A stretch of DNA of 64,000 bases from CAHJXG01 sp965277495 (GCA_965277495.1 OZ255824.1:1116001-1180000), one strand, 5' to 3'. Shown: positions 51,520 through 60,494, numbered from the stretch's first letter. The notes: generated from the letters alone by a model not told the origin. A program made the numbers and translations.

Positions 51520-52278
51520 TCAAAGCCAAAAACGGGTGGTGAGCTGTTCGGACGTGATATAGTCGCTTGTAGGTTCGACCTGCATCTCGGCCGCGTGCTG
51601 CGACAGCCCGATCTCAGTCAACGACCAGCCCAGCATCGTGCGGACGTGCTCATCATAGCGGTCGGCCAGGGCTGTGGAGCCGGGGTCGAGGTTGGTGATC
51701 AGCACGAGGCCGGTCGGCGGCGCGTCGAGCGTTGTGAAGGACAGGTCCGGACGCATGCGCCGTAGCAGCCGGGCAGTGCGCCAAACGTCGCCGGCCCACC
51801 AATGCTGGCGATGCGGCTCGACCGGCGGGCGGGCGAGATAGTAACGGTCGGTCATCGGCTCCTCGACCGGCACGCAGTCGTGCAGCGCGATGATCGAATT
51901 GCGCGCGCAATGCCGCTCGGTGTTGATGAAGTCGCGCAGCAGGAACTCGCACCGGTGCATCCCATCGAGGAAGGCGAGTTGCACCTTGCCGCCCAGCAGC
52001 GCCACCGGGTCGTGCTGTTGGAAAAACCGGTCGGATGCCATGCGGAACAGCAGCAGGCGCGGCTTCGACACGATGCGCTTCACCACGTCGATGTCCTCGA
52101 ACATGAAATTCGGATCGATCGCGAGCGATGCGCAGCCCGACAGCGCCAGGCTCTCGCCGGTGAAGCTGCCGATCTCCAGGTAGTTGCGCGGCTGCAGCAC
52201 TTCATGCAGCGTTTGCAGCACCTGCAGGTAGCCCTGCCCGGGCCAGTCCGGCAGGCTTTCAGGGACAGCCTCGTCCAT
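51520..52278 (-). CDS. Class I SAM-dependent methyltransferase
   Basis: A 252-residue methyltransferase of the Methyltransf_24 kind: motif I is YLEIGSFTGESLALSG, followed by the Asp of LAIDPNF and the later LAFLDGMH and IIALHDCVP segments. These pieces match enzymes that O-methylate sugars or other small molecules in glycan and antibiotic clusters. It starts nine bases after the FkbM gene stop and lies about 110 bases before the glycosyltransferase start. Substrate unknown. Confidence 0.85.
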   Translation of the reverse strand: MDEAVPESLPDWPGQGYLQVLQTLHEVLQPRNYLEIGSFTGESLALSGCASLAIDPNFMFEDIDVVKRIVSKPRLLLFRMASDRFFQQHDPVALLGGKVQLAFLDGMHRCEFLLRDFINTERHCARNSIIALHDCVPVEEPMTDRYYLARPPVEPHRQHWWAGDVWRTARLLRRMRPDLSFTTLDAPPTGLVLITNLDPGSTALADRYDEHVRTMLGWSLTEIGLSQHAAEMQVEPTSDYITSEQLTTRFWL

Positions 52279-52287
52279 CCTGGCCCC

Positions 52288-53187
52288 CTAACCCGGCGCG
52301 CCGCGGCGAACGGCTTGATCCAGCGCCGCAACGGCCGGTGCTGGCCAAGCGAGCTCCGGCAAGGATGGCATCGGGGTATCGGCGCGGGGCCGCAGGACGA
52401 TGTCGGCCATGCCTTTGTTGTGCACGATCAGGTCGTGCAGGAAACCATAGCCGTCGGGGAGCGGCGTGACCTGCCCGTCCGGCGACACCGTGCCGACCTC
52501 GAAGGCGCGGAACAGCGTGCGCACGAAAGCGCCCGGACTGTGACCGGAAAACGCCGACAAGCACCAGACGTTCACCTCCGTGTAAACCAGCGGACGGTCC
52601 CGCGCGAGGACGGCCCGTGCGCCGGCCAGCACATCGGGCTCGTGCCCCTCCGCGTCGATTTTTATGAAGCTGACCGGGACCGTCAAGGCGTCGTCCAGGG
52701 TGACGGCGGGCACCTCGATCGTGGCGGCGTCGCCCCGCACATGGCCGGACGCCACCACATGCGACCCGGCGCCGAACTGCGCCACGTGGAAACGCAGCGT
52801 GCCGGGCCGGTCCGACACCGCCGCCGCCACGACCTCGACGTTGGCGATCCCGTTCGACGCGAGGTTGCGGCGCAGGTAATCCACGTTGGCGGGCGACGGC
52901 TCGAAGGCGATGACGCGCTGCGCCGACCGCGCGAGCAGGATGGTGGACAGTCCGATGTTGGCCCCGACATCGACGACCGTGGACGCCTTGGGCACCTGGG
53001 CCGCCACCAATGCGGCCAATCCGTCGAGACCGAGGGCGTGCTGCTCGACGCCTTGGAAATACGGGTCGTCGGCGGCCCCTTCAAAGACCGTTTCGATGCC
53101 GCCCAGGCGAACGAGCCTGGCTCCCGGTGGCCGCTTCAGGCGGCTTCCCTGCCGTTCATGGATCATCCAACGCGGGAATTGTGCCAT
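52288..53187 (-). CDS. FkbM-family methyltransferase
   Basis: A 299-residue FkbM-domain methyltransferase. Motif I is VVDVGANIGLSTILLAR, motif II is VIAFEPSPANVDYLRRN, and the family-specific C-terminal VSFIKIDAEGHEPDVLAGA is present. FkbM enzymes O-methylate sugars and polyketides. It heads a minus-strand set of FkbM - methyltransferase - glycosyltransferase. Immediately upstream (plus-strand side) begins the IS-rich region, so the gene may be the edge of a larger, now broken, glycan locus. Confidence 0.9.
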   Translation of the reverse strand: MAQFPRWMIHERQGSRLKRPPGARLVRLGGIETVFEGAADDPYFQGVEQHALGLDGLAALVAAQVPKASTVVDVGANIGLSTILLARSAQRVIAFEPSPANVDYLRRNLASNGIANVEVVAAAVSDRPGTLRFHVAQFGAGSHVVASGHVRGDAATIEVPAVTLDDALTVPVSFIKIDAEGHEPDVLAGARAVLARDRPLVYTEVNVWCLSAFSGHSPGAFVRTLFRAFEVGTVSPDGQVTPLPDGYGFLHDLIVHNKGMADIVLRPRADTPMPSLPELAWPAPAVAALDQAVRRGAPG

Positions 53188-53531
53188 GGAGTCATTACAT
53201 CCGAGGCGGGAAAATTCGTCAACTTGGGGTCTAATATAGCGTTTCCATGAAACCTACCCATCGATGATCCTTCAAGCGCCCGCACATGCATTACGCTCTC
53301 GGCAGAAGGCCAATGGTGCGGTTTCACGGAAACGCTGCACTAGCAGCCTGTCGGAGTCGCGTTGGCGACCTGACTTCGTGCTGAGGTTGGCGCATGTCTG
53401 GTTTGGATCGGGTTCCAACGGCTGCGCTGGTGTGTTCCGTTTGGCGCATTTTGGTTAGGCCTTCGGAGGTTGTATTTTGGCCAGGAGAGCGTTTTCTGGC
53501 TGATTTGCAGAATTGATGGCGTCGGAGGAGC
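53188..53531. other. 344-base junction between glycan genes and IS region
   Basis: No gene seen. The first 150 bases probably hold the promoter of the FkbM gene. From about 53341 (CAGCCTGTCGGA) the sequence looks like the end of an IS1182-type element, which would place an IS border here; exact terminal repeats could not be paired because the other end is lost. Confidence 0.4.
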
Positions 53532-54570
53532 TCATGTGGCCCCTGCCAGGACGAACATCCGCTTCATGTTCCAGGCCATGGTCACGATGCTCCACTTGCC
53601 GCGGGCGCCGTCAATGCCGCGGAGCAGGAATTGGCGGAAGCCCAGGACCGACTTGATGATCCCGAACACCGGTTCGGGCGTCTGCTTGCGCAAGCTGTAG
53701 AGCTTTTTGCCGTCGGACGTCTTCAGGCGGTGGGCCATTGCCTCGACCGGCTTTGGAGCCGAGGGCGGCGGCGGAGCGGGGGCGAAGCGCTCGTCCAGGG
53801 TCTGGTTGTGGGATTGCCGGGCCATGGCGATCAGCGGATCGATCCCTGCGGCGGCACAGGCTTCCACATTGGCCTGGCTGAAATACCCGGTGTCGGCCAG
53901 CAGGGTTTCGGCCTTGCCCACCGTCCCGGGCAGGGCTGCAAGCTTGTTCAGCATGGGCTGGACCTGCTGCTTGTCAATCGGCGCCTGCGCCACATGGGCC
54001 GCAACCACCAGCAGGCTCCCTCCAGCAGCTTTCCACTGGCTTACGCCGGCGGAACCTTTGCTGCTTCCGCCCGCCGCCACCACGGCCTGGGCGTTGTAGC
54101 ATTGGCCAAAGCCGCCGCCTGGCGTCTGCATGATGCGGCTGTCCGCGTCGGTCAGGTTGACCTGGTCGCCCGGGGCGGGTCCCTCGACGGCTGGCTTGGG
54201 CACGGGACCCCCGGGCTTCTTGCCGGTGGCCGCCGTCTTGGCGGCGCGCTCGGCCATCCGGGCGTCGTGCTCGGCCTGCGCGCGGGCGTGGCGCTCCTTG
54301 GCGCGAGCTTCGATGGTGGCACGGGCCTGGGCGATCTTGGCCAGGCGTTCCTCGCGCCGGGCCAGTTCGTCGGGGATCGACATGCCGTCCGGCGTGTCGG
54401 CCTGGTCGGCCGCCTCGGTGCGGGCCATCAGGTCGGCCACCTCGGCCTTCAACTGCGCCTCGATCTTGCCAGCGTGCTCGTAGGACAATGCGCTGTGGCG
54501 GCTGGCGTTGGCGTGGATCTTGGTCCCGTCCAGCGCCACCGTGCCCAGCTTCAGCACGCCCATCTCGCGT
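53341..54570 (-). mobile_element. IS1182-type element remnant
   Basis: Non-coding end from about 53341 plus the truncated transposase frame to about 54570, where homology stops abruptly and IS21-type sequence begins. One end of the element is missing. Coordinates of both borders are approximate. Confidence 0.6.
53532..54570 (-). pseudogene. IS1182-family transposase, 5'-truncated
   Basis: About 345 codons of the C-terminal part of an IS1182-type DDE transposase: MGVLKLGTVALDGTKIHANA (with the first catalytic Asp), a long charged coiled region, LLADTGYFSQANVEAC with the second Asp, and TPEPVFGIIKSVLGFRQF with the Glu, ending MAWNMKRMFVLAG. The N-terminal roughly 120 residues are gone. Upstream of residue REMG the frame continues to 54764 but the residues are unrelated and belong to the neighbouring IS21-type remnant. 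It is inactive as it stands. Confidence 0.8.
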
Positions 54571-54630
54571 GTCAACGGCGCTCCAACTCTTCTCAGATCG
54601 GGCGGAGTAATTTTCCTCACTTCGTTGCGT

Positions 54631-54954
54631 TTAGTCGCGACCGTAGCCACGCGGCGGCTCTGTGTCGGTGAGCATGGTGAGATCGAGGTCGACGATGGCT
54701 TCGAGTGCCTCGGCAGTTGGGCTGTCGCGCAGGCTGTTGGGCAAGGCGTCGAGCCAGGTGGCATAATCGGCCTGCAACGCCATCAGTTCGTCGACCGCCT
54801 CGCGCCAGCGTTGGGGACGACTGCGCCGATCGGACGGCCGACGCGTGCGGGTGACGATGGGCGGGGTCTGCGTTGCGCGGCGGGCACGATAGCGCACCTG
54901 GCGCTCGGCGTTGCTCAGGGCGTGCTCGCCGTCTGGTTTGCGGCCTTTTGGCAT
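54631..54954 (-). CDS. Small IS21-associated hypothetical protein
   Basis: A 107-residue basic protein with ALSNAERQVRYRARRA near its N-terminus and an acidic, helical C-terminal half. It lies downstream of istB on the same strand within the IS21-type remnant and probably travels with that element. The RYRARR stretch could contact nucleic acid. Function unknown; no sign of frameshift. Confidence 0.6.
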   Translation of the reverse strand: MPKGRKPDGEHALSNAERQVRYRARRATQTPPIVTRTRRPSDRRSRPQRWREAVDELMALQADYATWLDALPNSLRDSPTAEALEAIVDLDLTMLTDTEPPRGYGRD

Positions 54955-55023
54955 GGCCTGACCTCCGTTACGTAACGCATTGCAATCGGCTTGTCCGCAG
55001 TGCAGGCGATGCGCCCCGTGCGA

Positions 55024-55904
55024 TTATGCGCCGGCAGCTTTAGGCGGCCGGCCGCGGCGACGCGATGGTGCGGGATCGGTGATCCCGGCTGTGAGGCTTG
55101 GGCGTGCTGCTGACGGCAGCAGTGCGGCGTGCTGGCGCATGCGGTAGCTGGAGCCCTCGATCTGCACGACGACAGCATGGTGCAAAAGCCTGTCCAGCAA
55201 GGCCGTGGCGACGACGGGATCGCCGAAAACTTCGCCCCATTCCGAAAAGCCGCGGTTGCTGGTGAGGATCATGGCGCCGCGCTCGTAGCGGGCGTTGACC
55301 AGCTGAAAGAACAGGTTCCCGGCGGCGGAGCCGAAGGTGAGCCTGACGACGAAGTCGTCGCAGGGAGGTAGCCGATCTCGTCGATGATGAGCAGCGAGGC
55401 GCGGCAGAGATAGCGGATGCGCTCGCGCAGGCGTCCCTCGCGGTCGGCCTTGGCGAGGCTGTCGAGGATGTCGGCCAAGGGTGAGAAGTAGACGCTGCGC
55501 CCAGCCCGGATGGCTTCGACCCCAAGTGCCACGGCGAGATGGCTTTTGCCGGTGCCGGACTGGCCGATGAAATGCACCACCTCATGGCGGTCGATGAAGT
55601 CGAGCCCGGCGAGCGCCATGATGCGGTTGCGGTCGAGCGAGGGCTGGAACGAGAAGTCGAAGCCGGTGAGCGTTCTGACGGTGGAGAGCCGGGCCATCTG
55701 CAGAGCTGCCTTGATCCTGCGACCCTCGCGGACGGTGAACTCCTCGGTGAGCAGCGTGTCGATCGCCTCGATGGCGCTGACCTGGCCACGCTCGAGCTGC
55801 TGGACGACGGCATCGAGCGTTTCCAGGGCGCGCGGCCTGCGCAGGCTGACGAGGTTGTGGCGGATGCGCTCGATCGGGGCATCCGGCAGGGGCCCGGGCT
55901 TCAT
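55024..55904 (-). pseudogene. istB: istB, IS21-family ATP-binding transposition helper, frameshifted
   Basis: The first part (55904 to about 55370) encodes a normal IstB start with Walker A IGQSGTGKSHLA and Walker B LLIIDEIGYLP. Then about 26 extra bases, including GACGAC-GAA-GTCGTC at 55345-55359, shift the frame. The rest continues in another frame as NLFFQLVNARYERGAM and ILTSNRGFSEWGEVFGDPVV, ending at 55024. Its ATG overlaps the istA stop as ATGA, the normal IS21 arrangement. Confidence 0.8.
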
Positions 55905-56608
55905 GCCGCCGCCCCCTTGTTGGCGAGCCGCTTGGCAACGGCGTCGTAGAACGCCAATGGACGGAGTGCGACGACGTCGAACCGAGAGGTTCGCCGGACA
56001 TCGCCGGATCGGCCGGGTGGCGGCCCATGGCGTTGCGTTTGGCTGTTGGCAGGCGGTGGTGCGGCCCGGTGACCGGCATTAATGCGGCGCTGACCGCGGC
56101 CGTCGAGGACGGGATGGACGGCGACAACCTGGCCGTCCTCCAGGATGCGCAGCTCGTGGGCCATGCTGTGCACCTCGACCGGGCGGCGGCGCCCTTGCAC
56201 GCGCTTCGCGCGTGCTCCCTCCGGGGGATCGCTTCGCGATGGTGTCGGGCACGCTGTAAAGATTGCCGTCCACGGATACCATGCCGTCCTGGGTGATGCG
56301 CCGCTCGAGCCGCAGCACGGCCTGGAACGGCCCGCAGGGCAGCGGCTGCAGGCTGGAGCGCTCCTCTGCGAAGTGCTCCTGGACCACGCGTCGCGTGGTG
56401 GCGTGGGTGCGGAGGTTGGCGACCTCGTCGAGCCACTGGCGGAGCTGGTCGTTGAGGTCGCCGATGTTGCGGAAGCTGCGGGCGAGGAAGAAGTCCTCGC
56501 GGATGTAGCGGAACGGCCGCTCTACTTTCCCCTTGGTTTTCGCCCGCTAGGCCTGACAGGCTTTGGGCAGGTAGCCGTAGTGGCGGGCGAACTCGACCAG
56601 GTGGGGAT
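55901..56608 (-). pseudogene. istA: istA, IS21-family transposase, C-terminal fragment
   Basis: The fragment begins at the IS3-family insertion (56608) with HLVEFARHYGYLPKAC and AKTKGKVERPFRYIRED, is interrupted by a TAG codon at 56547-56549 and by a palindromic insertion near 56196-56240 that shifts the frame, and resumes as VEVHSMAHELRILEDG to the stop at 55901. The catalytic domain is missing. Its end overlaps istB by four bases. Confidence 0.8.
56198..56240. repeat. Tandem-hairpin insertion inside istA
   Basis: CACGCGC-TTC-GCGCGTG (56198-56214) and ATCGC-TTC-GCGAT (56228-56240), both perfect, are joined by CTCCCTCCGGGGG. The block interrupts the conserved istA reading frame between VPDT and RRRPVEV, so it was inserted. 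It looks like a small palindromic repeat of the REP/MITE kind. Confidence 0.65.
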
Positions 56609-56650
56609 TGGGATTGACCCGTCTTGGTGGACAATTTGCAGGTTCGGGAG

Positions 56651-57511
56651 CTACGTCGTGGTCAGGGCAGCCTCCCTGTCGGCTTCGTAGGCCATGGGTG
56701 AGCGGTAGCCCAGGCTGGAATGCAGGCGGACGGGGTTGTACCAGCCCTCGACGTAGCTGAAGCAGGCCATGCGCGCTTCGGTCTGGGAGGCGAACCGGCG
56801 GCGGCTGAGCAGCTCTGCTTCCAGGGTGGAGAAGAAGCTCTCGGCCATGGCGTTGTCGTAGGCGTCGCCGACCGACCCCATCGAGGGCCGCACGCCCGCC
56901 TCGGTGCAGCGCTTGCCGAACGCCAGAGATGTGTATTGAGACCCCTGGTCCGAGTGATGAACCACATTGCCCGGCCGCCTCTGGCCGACAGCCATCTCCA
57001 TCGCGTTCAGCACCAGTTCGGCCCGCAGGTGGTTGGCCATCGCCCAGCCCACGACCTTTCGGCTCCAAGCGTCCAGCACGACAGCCAGATACAGGAACCC
57101 TGCCATCGTCGGCACATAGGTGATGTCGGCGACCCACAACTGGTTCGGCCCGGAGGCAGTGAAGTCCCGGTCCACCAGGTCGGGCGCAGGCCGGGCCTCC
57201 TTGTCCCGCTGCGTCGTCACCGGGCCGCCCCGGCGGTGGCTGGCGCCCACGAGGCCGCCCTCGCGCATCAGGCGCGCGATGCGTTTGCGCCCATGCTGCT
57301 CCCCTTGCGCCCGGAGTTCGGCATGGACGCGGGGCGCCCCATACGTCTGCCGCGAGGTGGCGTGGACGGTCCTGACCCGCTTCAGCAGCGCCGCGTCGGC
57401 GATGGCATGGGCCGACGGCGGACGATGCAGCCAGGCGTAGAAGCCCGCCTTGGACACGCAGAGCACGCGCGCCATGATGCTGATGGGGAACACGGCCTGG
57501 TTCGCGCTCAT
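56651..57511 (-). CDS. IS3-family transposase OrfB (catalytic)
   Basis: A 286-residue integrase-type transposase. An N-terminal HTH-like segment (VLCVSKAGFYAWLHR) is followed by RQTYGAPRVHAELR and the DDE core: Asp in WVADITYVP, Asp in HHSDQGSQYTS, Glu in NAMAESFFSTLE, with the final HSSLGYRSPMAYE. All three acidic residues are present. The ATG overlaps the orfA stop (ATGA); full-length OrfAB is normally made by frameshifting in this family. Confidence 0.92.
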   Translation of the reverse strand: MSANQAVFPISIMARVLCVSKAGFYAWLHRPPSAHAIADAALLKRVRTVHATSRQTYGAPRVHAELRAQGEQHGRKRIARLMREGGLVGASHRRGGPVTTQRDKEARPAPDLVDRDFTASGPNQLWVADITYVPTMAGFLYLAVVLDAWSRKVVGWAMANHLRAELVLNAMEMAVGQRRPGNVVHHSDQGSQYTSLAFGKRCTEAGVRPSMGSVGDAYDNAMAESFFSTLEAELLSRRRFASQTEARMACFSYVEGWYNPVRLHSSLGYRSPMAYEADREAALTTT

Positions 57512-57828
57512 GAACCGGAAGACCCGGGGAGCGTCCCGGTCTCCCGGGCAAACCAGGCCGCGGCTTTTGAGAGGATGTCGCGCTCCACGCGGAGCTGGCG
57601 CACCTCGCGCCGCAGCCGGGCGAGCTCGTCGCGCTCGGCCGTCGCCAGGCCCGGGGCCGCCTCCTCCCGGCGGCCCTCCTGCCGGTCGGCCTGGGCGACC
57701 CAGTTGCCGATCGACTGCGCGGTCGGTTCGAACTCGCGGGCAAGGTCCTCCGGCGAGCGTCCGGCACGGACCAGCTCGACCATCTGGCGGCGGAACTCAG
57801 GTGAATACGGCGGATGAGTCTTGGGCAT
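57508..57828 (-). CDS. IS3-family transposase OrfA
   Basis: A 106-residue protein with the OrfA helix-turn-helix (YSPEFRRQMVELVRAGRS and LAREFEPTAQSIGNWV) and a leucine-zipper-like tail LARLRREVRQLRVERDIL used for multimerisation. The ATG at 57828 is preferred to the upstream 57864 because a GAGG box lies before it and the family starts MPK. It overlaps orfB by four bases. Confidence 0.9.
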   Translation of the reverse strand: MPKTHPPYSPEFRRQMVELVRAGRSPEDLAREFEPTAQSIGNWVAQADRQEGRREEAAPGLATAERDELARLRREVRQLRVERDILSKAAAWFARETGTLPGSSGS

Positions 57829-57882
57829 CAGGAACACCTCTGGCGAAAGCTTCAGGGTGTCCACCGAACCGGGTCAATCCCA

Positions 57883-58798
57883 GATAACCTATCGGGTCGC
57901 AGCTAGCGTGCTGGTCCACCTGCTGCCGGTCGCGGCTGGAACAAGCCACGAGACCCTGCGCGGCCGCACGCTCGAGCTTGGCGAGCAGCTGCGCCACGTT
58001 GCCGCTGTGTCGCCCGGGCCGGCGAAGCTCGCGGCAGCACCGGCATCAGCGATCACGCTCCGCTTGGACTCGACCTTTCTCCGCAGCTGCCACGAGGGGG
58101 AGAGGCACTTGGAGGTGCGCGTCGGCAACGCTGAGGTGCCCGGGGGCGGCAGCCGGCAGGTGTTCGGCGCTGTTGCGAACGCCGGCTCCGGCGACACGGC
58201 GCTGACCGCGTTCACCGACGGCTTCTCGGGCCTGCGCGCCATCCTGGGCGCGGTCGGGGTCACGGGTCCGCCCAGTCTCGACTGGCTCTATCTCGCCATG
58301 CGCTTGCAGCACGCCAAGCAAGTGGCGGAAGCCTTGCCTGCCGAGGATCCCAATCCGCAGCAGGCGAAAGCGGAGATCGTCGCCGAAATCGAGCGGCTGC
58401 GCTGGCGGACCTGGAACGGCAAGGCCAAGGATGCCCAGGTCACCCTCAAGCGCCTTCGCACGCTCCTGCCGACCCTCAAGGGCAAGCCCGTCCGCAAGCT
58501 GAAGCGCGCCCTGCGTGCGGCCGACCGGTATGTGCGCAGCCAGAGCGCCTGGCTCATCAACTACGCCGAGCGATGGCGCGCCGGCCTACGTGTCGGAACA
58601 TCGCTCACCGAGGGCACGGCCAACTTCCTGGTCAACAAACGCATGGCCAAGTCGCAGCAGATGCGCTGGTCCCGGCGTGGCGCCGACCTGCTGCTGCAGG
58701 TCCGCTGTGCCGTCTACAATGGCGCACTTGGATCCGGCTTCGGCCAGCTATTCGAGCCAGCTCCCAGTTCAGGGCTGCACTGGGCGGAGGCGGCGTAG
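57883..58798 (+). pseudogene. ISKra4-like transposase, C-terminal fragment
   Basis: About 300 codons that begin exactly at the IS3-family border with ITYRVAASVLVHLLP and end QMRWSRRGADLLLQVRCAVY plus a short tail, the C-terminal hallmark of transposases related to ISKra4. The N-terminal part and one end of the element are missing. The frame reads through the IS3 border by chance. Family assignment is by eye and tentative; that it is a transposase remnant is fairly sure. Confidence 0.7.
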
Positions 58799-58830
58799 TC
58801 CCCCAACTCTTGGACAGTCCCGCTGCTGAG

Positions 58831-59493
58831 TCAATCACGGTGGCGCAGCACTTGCCGCGCCAAGTCCGCCGTGCGCTCGACATGCGCGTCCATTAGCGCG
58901 ACTGCAGCATCAGCATCGCGCCGCAGCACCGCAGCCATAATCTCGTCGTGCTCTTGATCGATGTCGCGTGATCCAACGTCGGCGTTGCGGGAAACCAGCC
59001 GGTAGCGGTCGGCAGAGTCGAACAGCTGCTCGGCATGGCGCTTGAGCCGTCCGGACCGGCATGGCGCCAACAAAACGGCATGGAATGCACGATGGAGCGC
59101 CTCAACTCCCGGATCGGAGGAGTTGTTGACGCGTCGGCCTCGACGCAGGCGGTGATGCGCAGTGACCACCGTCTCTTCCCAAGCCTCGTCGCCGTGATCG
59201 ATCGCGTCACGCAGCGCCGCCGCATTGGTCGCCCTGCGAGCGAGAGTCAGATCCATCAGGTCGTCGAGATCGAGCGCGATCGCTGCGAAGCCGCGCCGAT
59301 CCGACTGCTCCACGAGCCCCTCGCTGGCGAGACGGTTTAGCGCCTCGCGCATCGGGCTGAGCCCGACTTTGAGCCGCTCGGACGTGGATCGCGTTCCAAT
59401 CCGCGCGCCGGGCACGATCGTGCCGGCGATGATCTCGGATCGGAGCTTGGCATAAGCCTCGGTCGCCAACGTAACTGTGCTATCGGCCCCCAA
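58831..59493 (-). CDS. GntR-family regulator, FCD (FadR) subgroup
   Basis: A 220-residue transcription factor. The winged helix covers residues about 8-75 (AYAKLRSEIIAGTIVPGARI, LSPMREALNRLASEGLV), followed by an all-helical FCD ligand-binding domain with the His/Asp-rich metal-site style (ALHRAFHAVLLA and DQEHDEIMAAV). The start is TTG 59493. It is divergent from the FAH-type gene and is the obvious local regulator of the catabolic cassette, probably released from DNA by a pathway intermediate. Confidence 0.9.
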   Translation of the reverse strand: MGADSTVTLATEAYAKLRSEIIAGTIVPGARIGTRSTSERLKVGLSPMREALNRLASEGLVEQSDRRGFAAIALDLDDLMDLTLARRATNAAALRDAIDHGDEAWEETVVTAHHRLRRGRRVNNSSDPGVEALHRAFHAVLLAPCRSGRLKRHAEQLFDSADRYRLVSRNADVGSRDIDQEHDEIMAAVLRRDADAAVALMDAHVERTADLARQVLRHRD

Positions 59494-59508
59494 TGTACTC
59501 TGCCTACA

Positions 59509-59518
59509 TTATCGATAA
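59509..59518. promoter_or_regulatory. Palindrome in the GntR/FAH intergenic region
   Basis: TTATCGATAA is a perfect 10-base palindrome lying between the divergent regulator and FAH-type gene; GGTTAACTTTACC, an imperfect palindrome, follows at about 59531. Either could be the operator of the GntR-family regulator. Evidence is position and symmetry only. Confidence 0.35.
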
Positions 59519-59576
59519 AATGGTTGCACGGGTTAACTTTACCGACTACAGGCTCTGCGCGCAAGCGGAGGTGAAA

Positions 59577-60494
59577 ATGCGGTTCGCAACGTTTGAATAT
59601 GACGCCGAGCGGTCCTACGGCCTGGTCCTCGACGACGACCGGATGGTCGACCTCCCGCGAGCAGCGGCGCGGCTTGGTCTCGCAGCGCTCGCCGGCGAGC
59701 TGCTCGGATTCATCGTCGCGGGCGAGCCCGCGCTTACCGTGGCACGGCAGGTCGCTGCAACACAGGCGAACCAACTCGGCCCCTGCATCCTGCCAAAGCA
59801 AGCGATCCGGTTGCTGGCGCCCATACCGCGCCCGGCCAAAAACCTGTTCTGCGTCGGCCGCAACTACCGCGACCACGTTTCCGAGGGCTACCGCGCCACC
59901 GGCAACGAAATGCAGCTGCCGGAAGTGCCGCAGTTCTTCTCCAAGCCGCCCACTGCGGTCATCGGGCCGGACGACCCGTTCCTACTCGATGATGCTGTCA
60001 CGCAGAAGCTCGATTACGAGGTGGAACTAGGCGTGGTGATCGGCACCACGGGCCGCGATATCCCGGTCGACCGGGCATTCGCCCACGTGTTTGGGTATAC
60101 GGTGCTCAACGACATCACAGCGCGAGATCTGCAGCGACGTCATGATCAGTGGTTCAAGGGAAAGGGGCTCGACAGGTCCTGCCCGCTCGGGCCCGTGCTG
60201 CTGCACAAGGATGCGGTTGCCGATCTCAACGCGCTGGAGCTGACGTTAACCGTCGACGGGGAGCGGCGACAGCACGCCACCGTTTCGCAGATGATCTTCA
60301 GCGTTCCGGAGATCATCGCCTCCCTCTCGGCGGGCCTGACGCTCGAGGCAGGAGATATCATTGCAACCGGCACGCCATCCGGCGTCGGCTATGCCATGGA
60401 CCCACCGCACTTCCTGCAGCCTGGCAACCATGTGGTGTGTTCGATTACTGGCATCGGGCAGCTCGCGACACCGATTCAGGCGAGGCCGCAATGA
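59577..60494 (+). CDS. Fumarylacetoacetate hydrolase-family enzyme
   Basis: A 305-residue FAH-fold protein. The N-terminal cap begins MRFATFEYDAERSYGLV. The catalytic domain has FCVGRNYRDHVSEG, the metal ligands in DYEVELGVVIG (Glu-x-Glu) and NDITARDLQ with the Asp, and ends with TGTPSGVGYA. Such enzymes cleave C-C bonds or hydrate/decarboxylate 2-oxo acids. GGAGG precedes the ATG. The stop overlaps the start of the deacetylase-fold gene (ATGA), so the two proteins are produced together. Confidence 0.92.
   Translation: MRFATFEYDAERSYGLVLDDDRMVDLPRAAARLGLAALAGELLGFIVAGEPALTVARQVAATQANQLGPCILPKQAIRLLAPIPRPAKNLFCVGRNYRDHVSEGYRATGNEMQLPEVPQFFSKPPTAVIGPDDPFLLDDAVTQKLDYEVELGVVIGTTGRDIPVDRAFAHVFGYTVLNDITARDLQRRHDQWFKGKGLDRSCPLGPVLLHKDAVADLNALELTLTVDGERRQHATVSQMIFSVPEIIASLSAGLTLEAGDIIATGTPSGVGYAMDPPHFLQPGNHVVCSITGIGQLATPIQARPQ

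Larger units (their letters stand above)
54571..56608 (-). mobile_element. IS21-family element remnant (istA' - istB - small ORF)
   Basis: Contains, in minus-strand order, the C-terminal half of istA, istB and a 107-codon accessory frame. It is cut at 56608 by the IS3-family element and abuts the IS1182 remnant near 54570. Each of the two main genes also carries an internal frameshift, so the element is dead. Confidence 0.75.
56609..57882 (-). mobile_element. IS3-family insertion sequence, apparently intact
   Basis: About 1.27 kb bounded by imperfect inverted ends that both read TGGGATTGACCCG inward and then share GGTGGACA after a variable four bases; the ends are 5'-TG and CA-3' as usual for IS3. 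It carries overlapping orfA and orfB with all catalytic residues. The left flank is istA and the right flank is a different transposase, and no direct repeat is visible. Confidence 0.82.

Noticed and set aside
56720..57817. 365-codon plus-strand frame within the IS3-family element
   Set aside because: Antisense to OrfA/OrfB, whose catalytic residues are clear.
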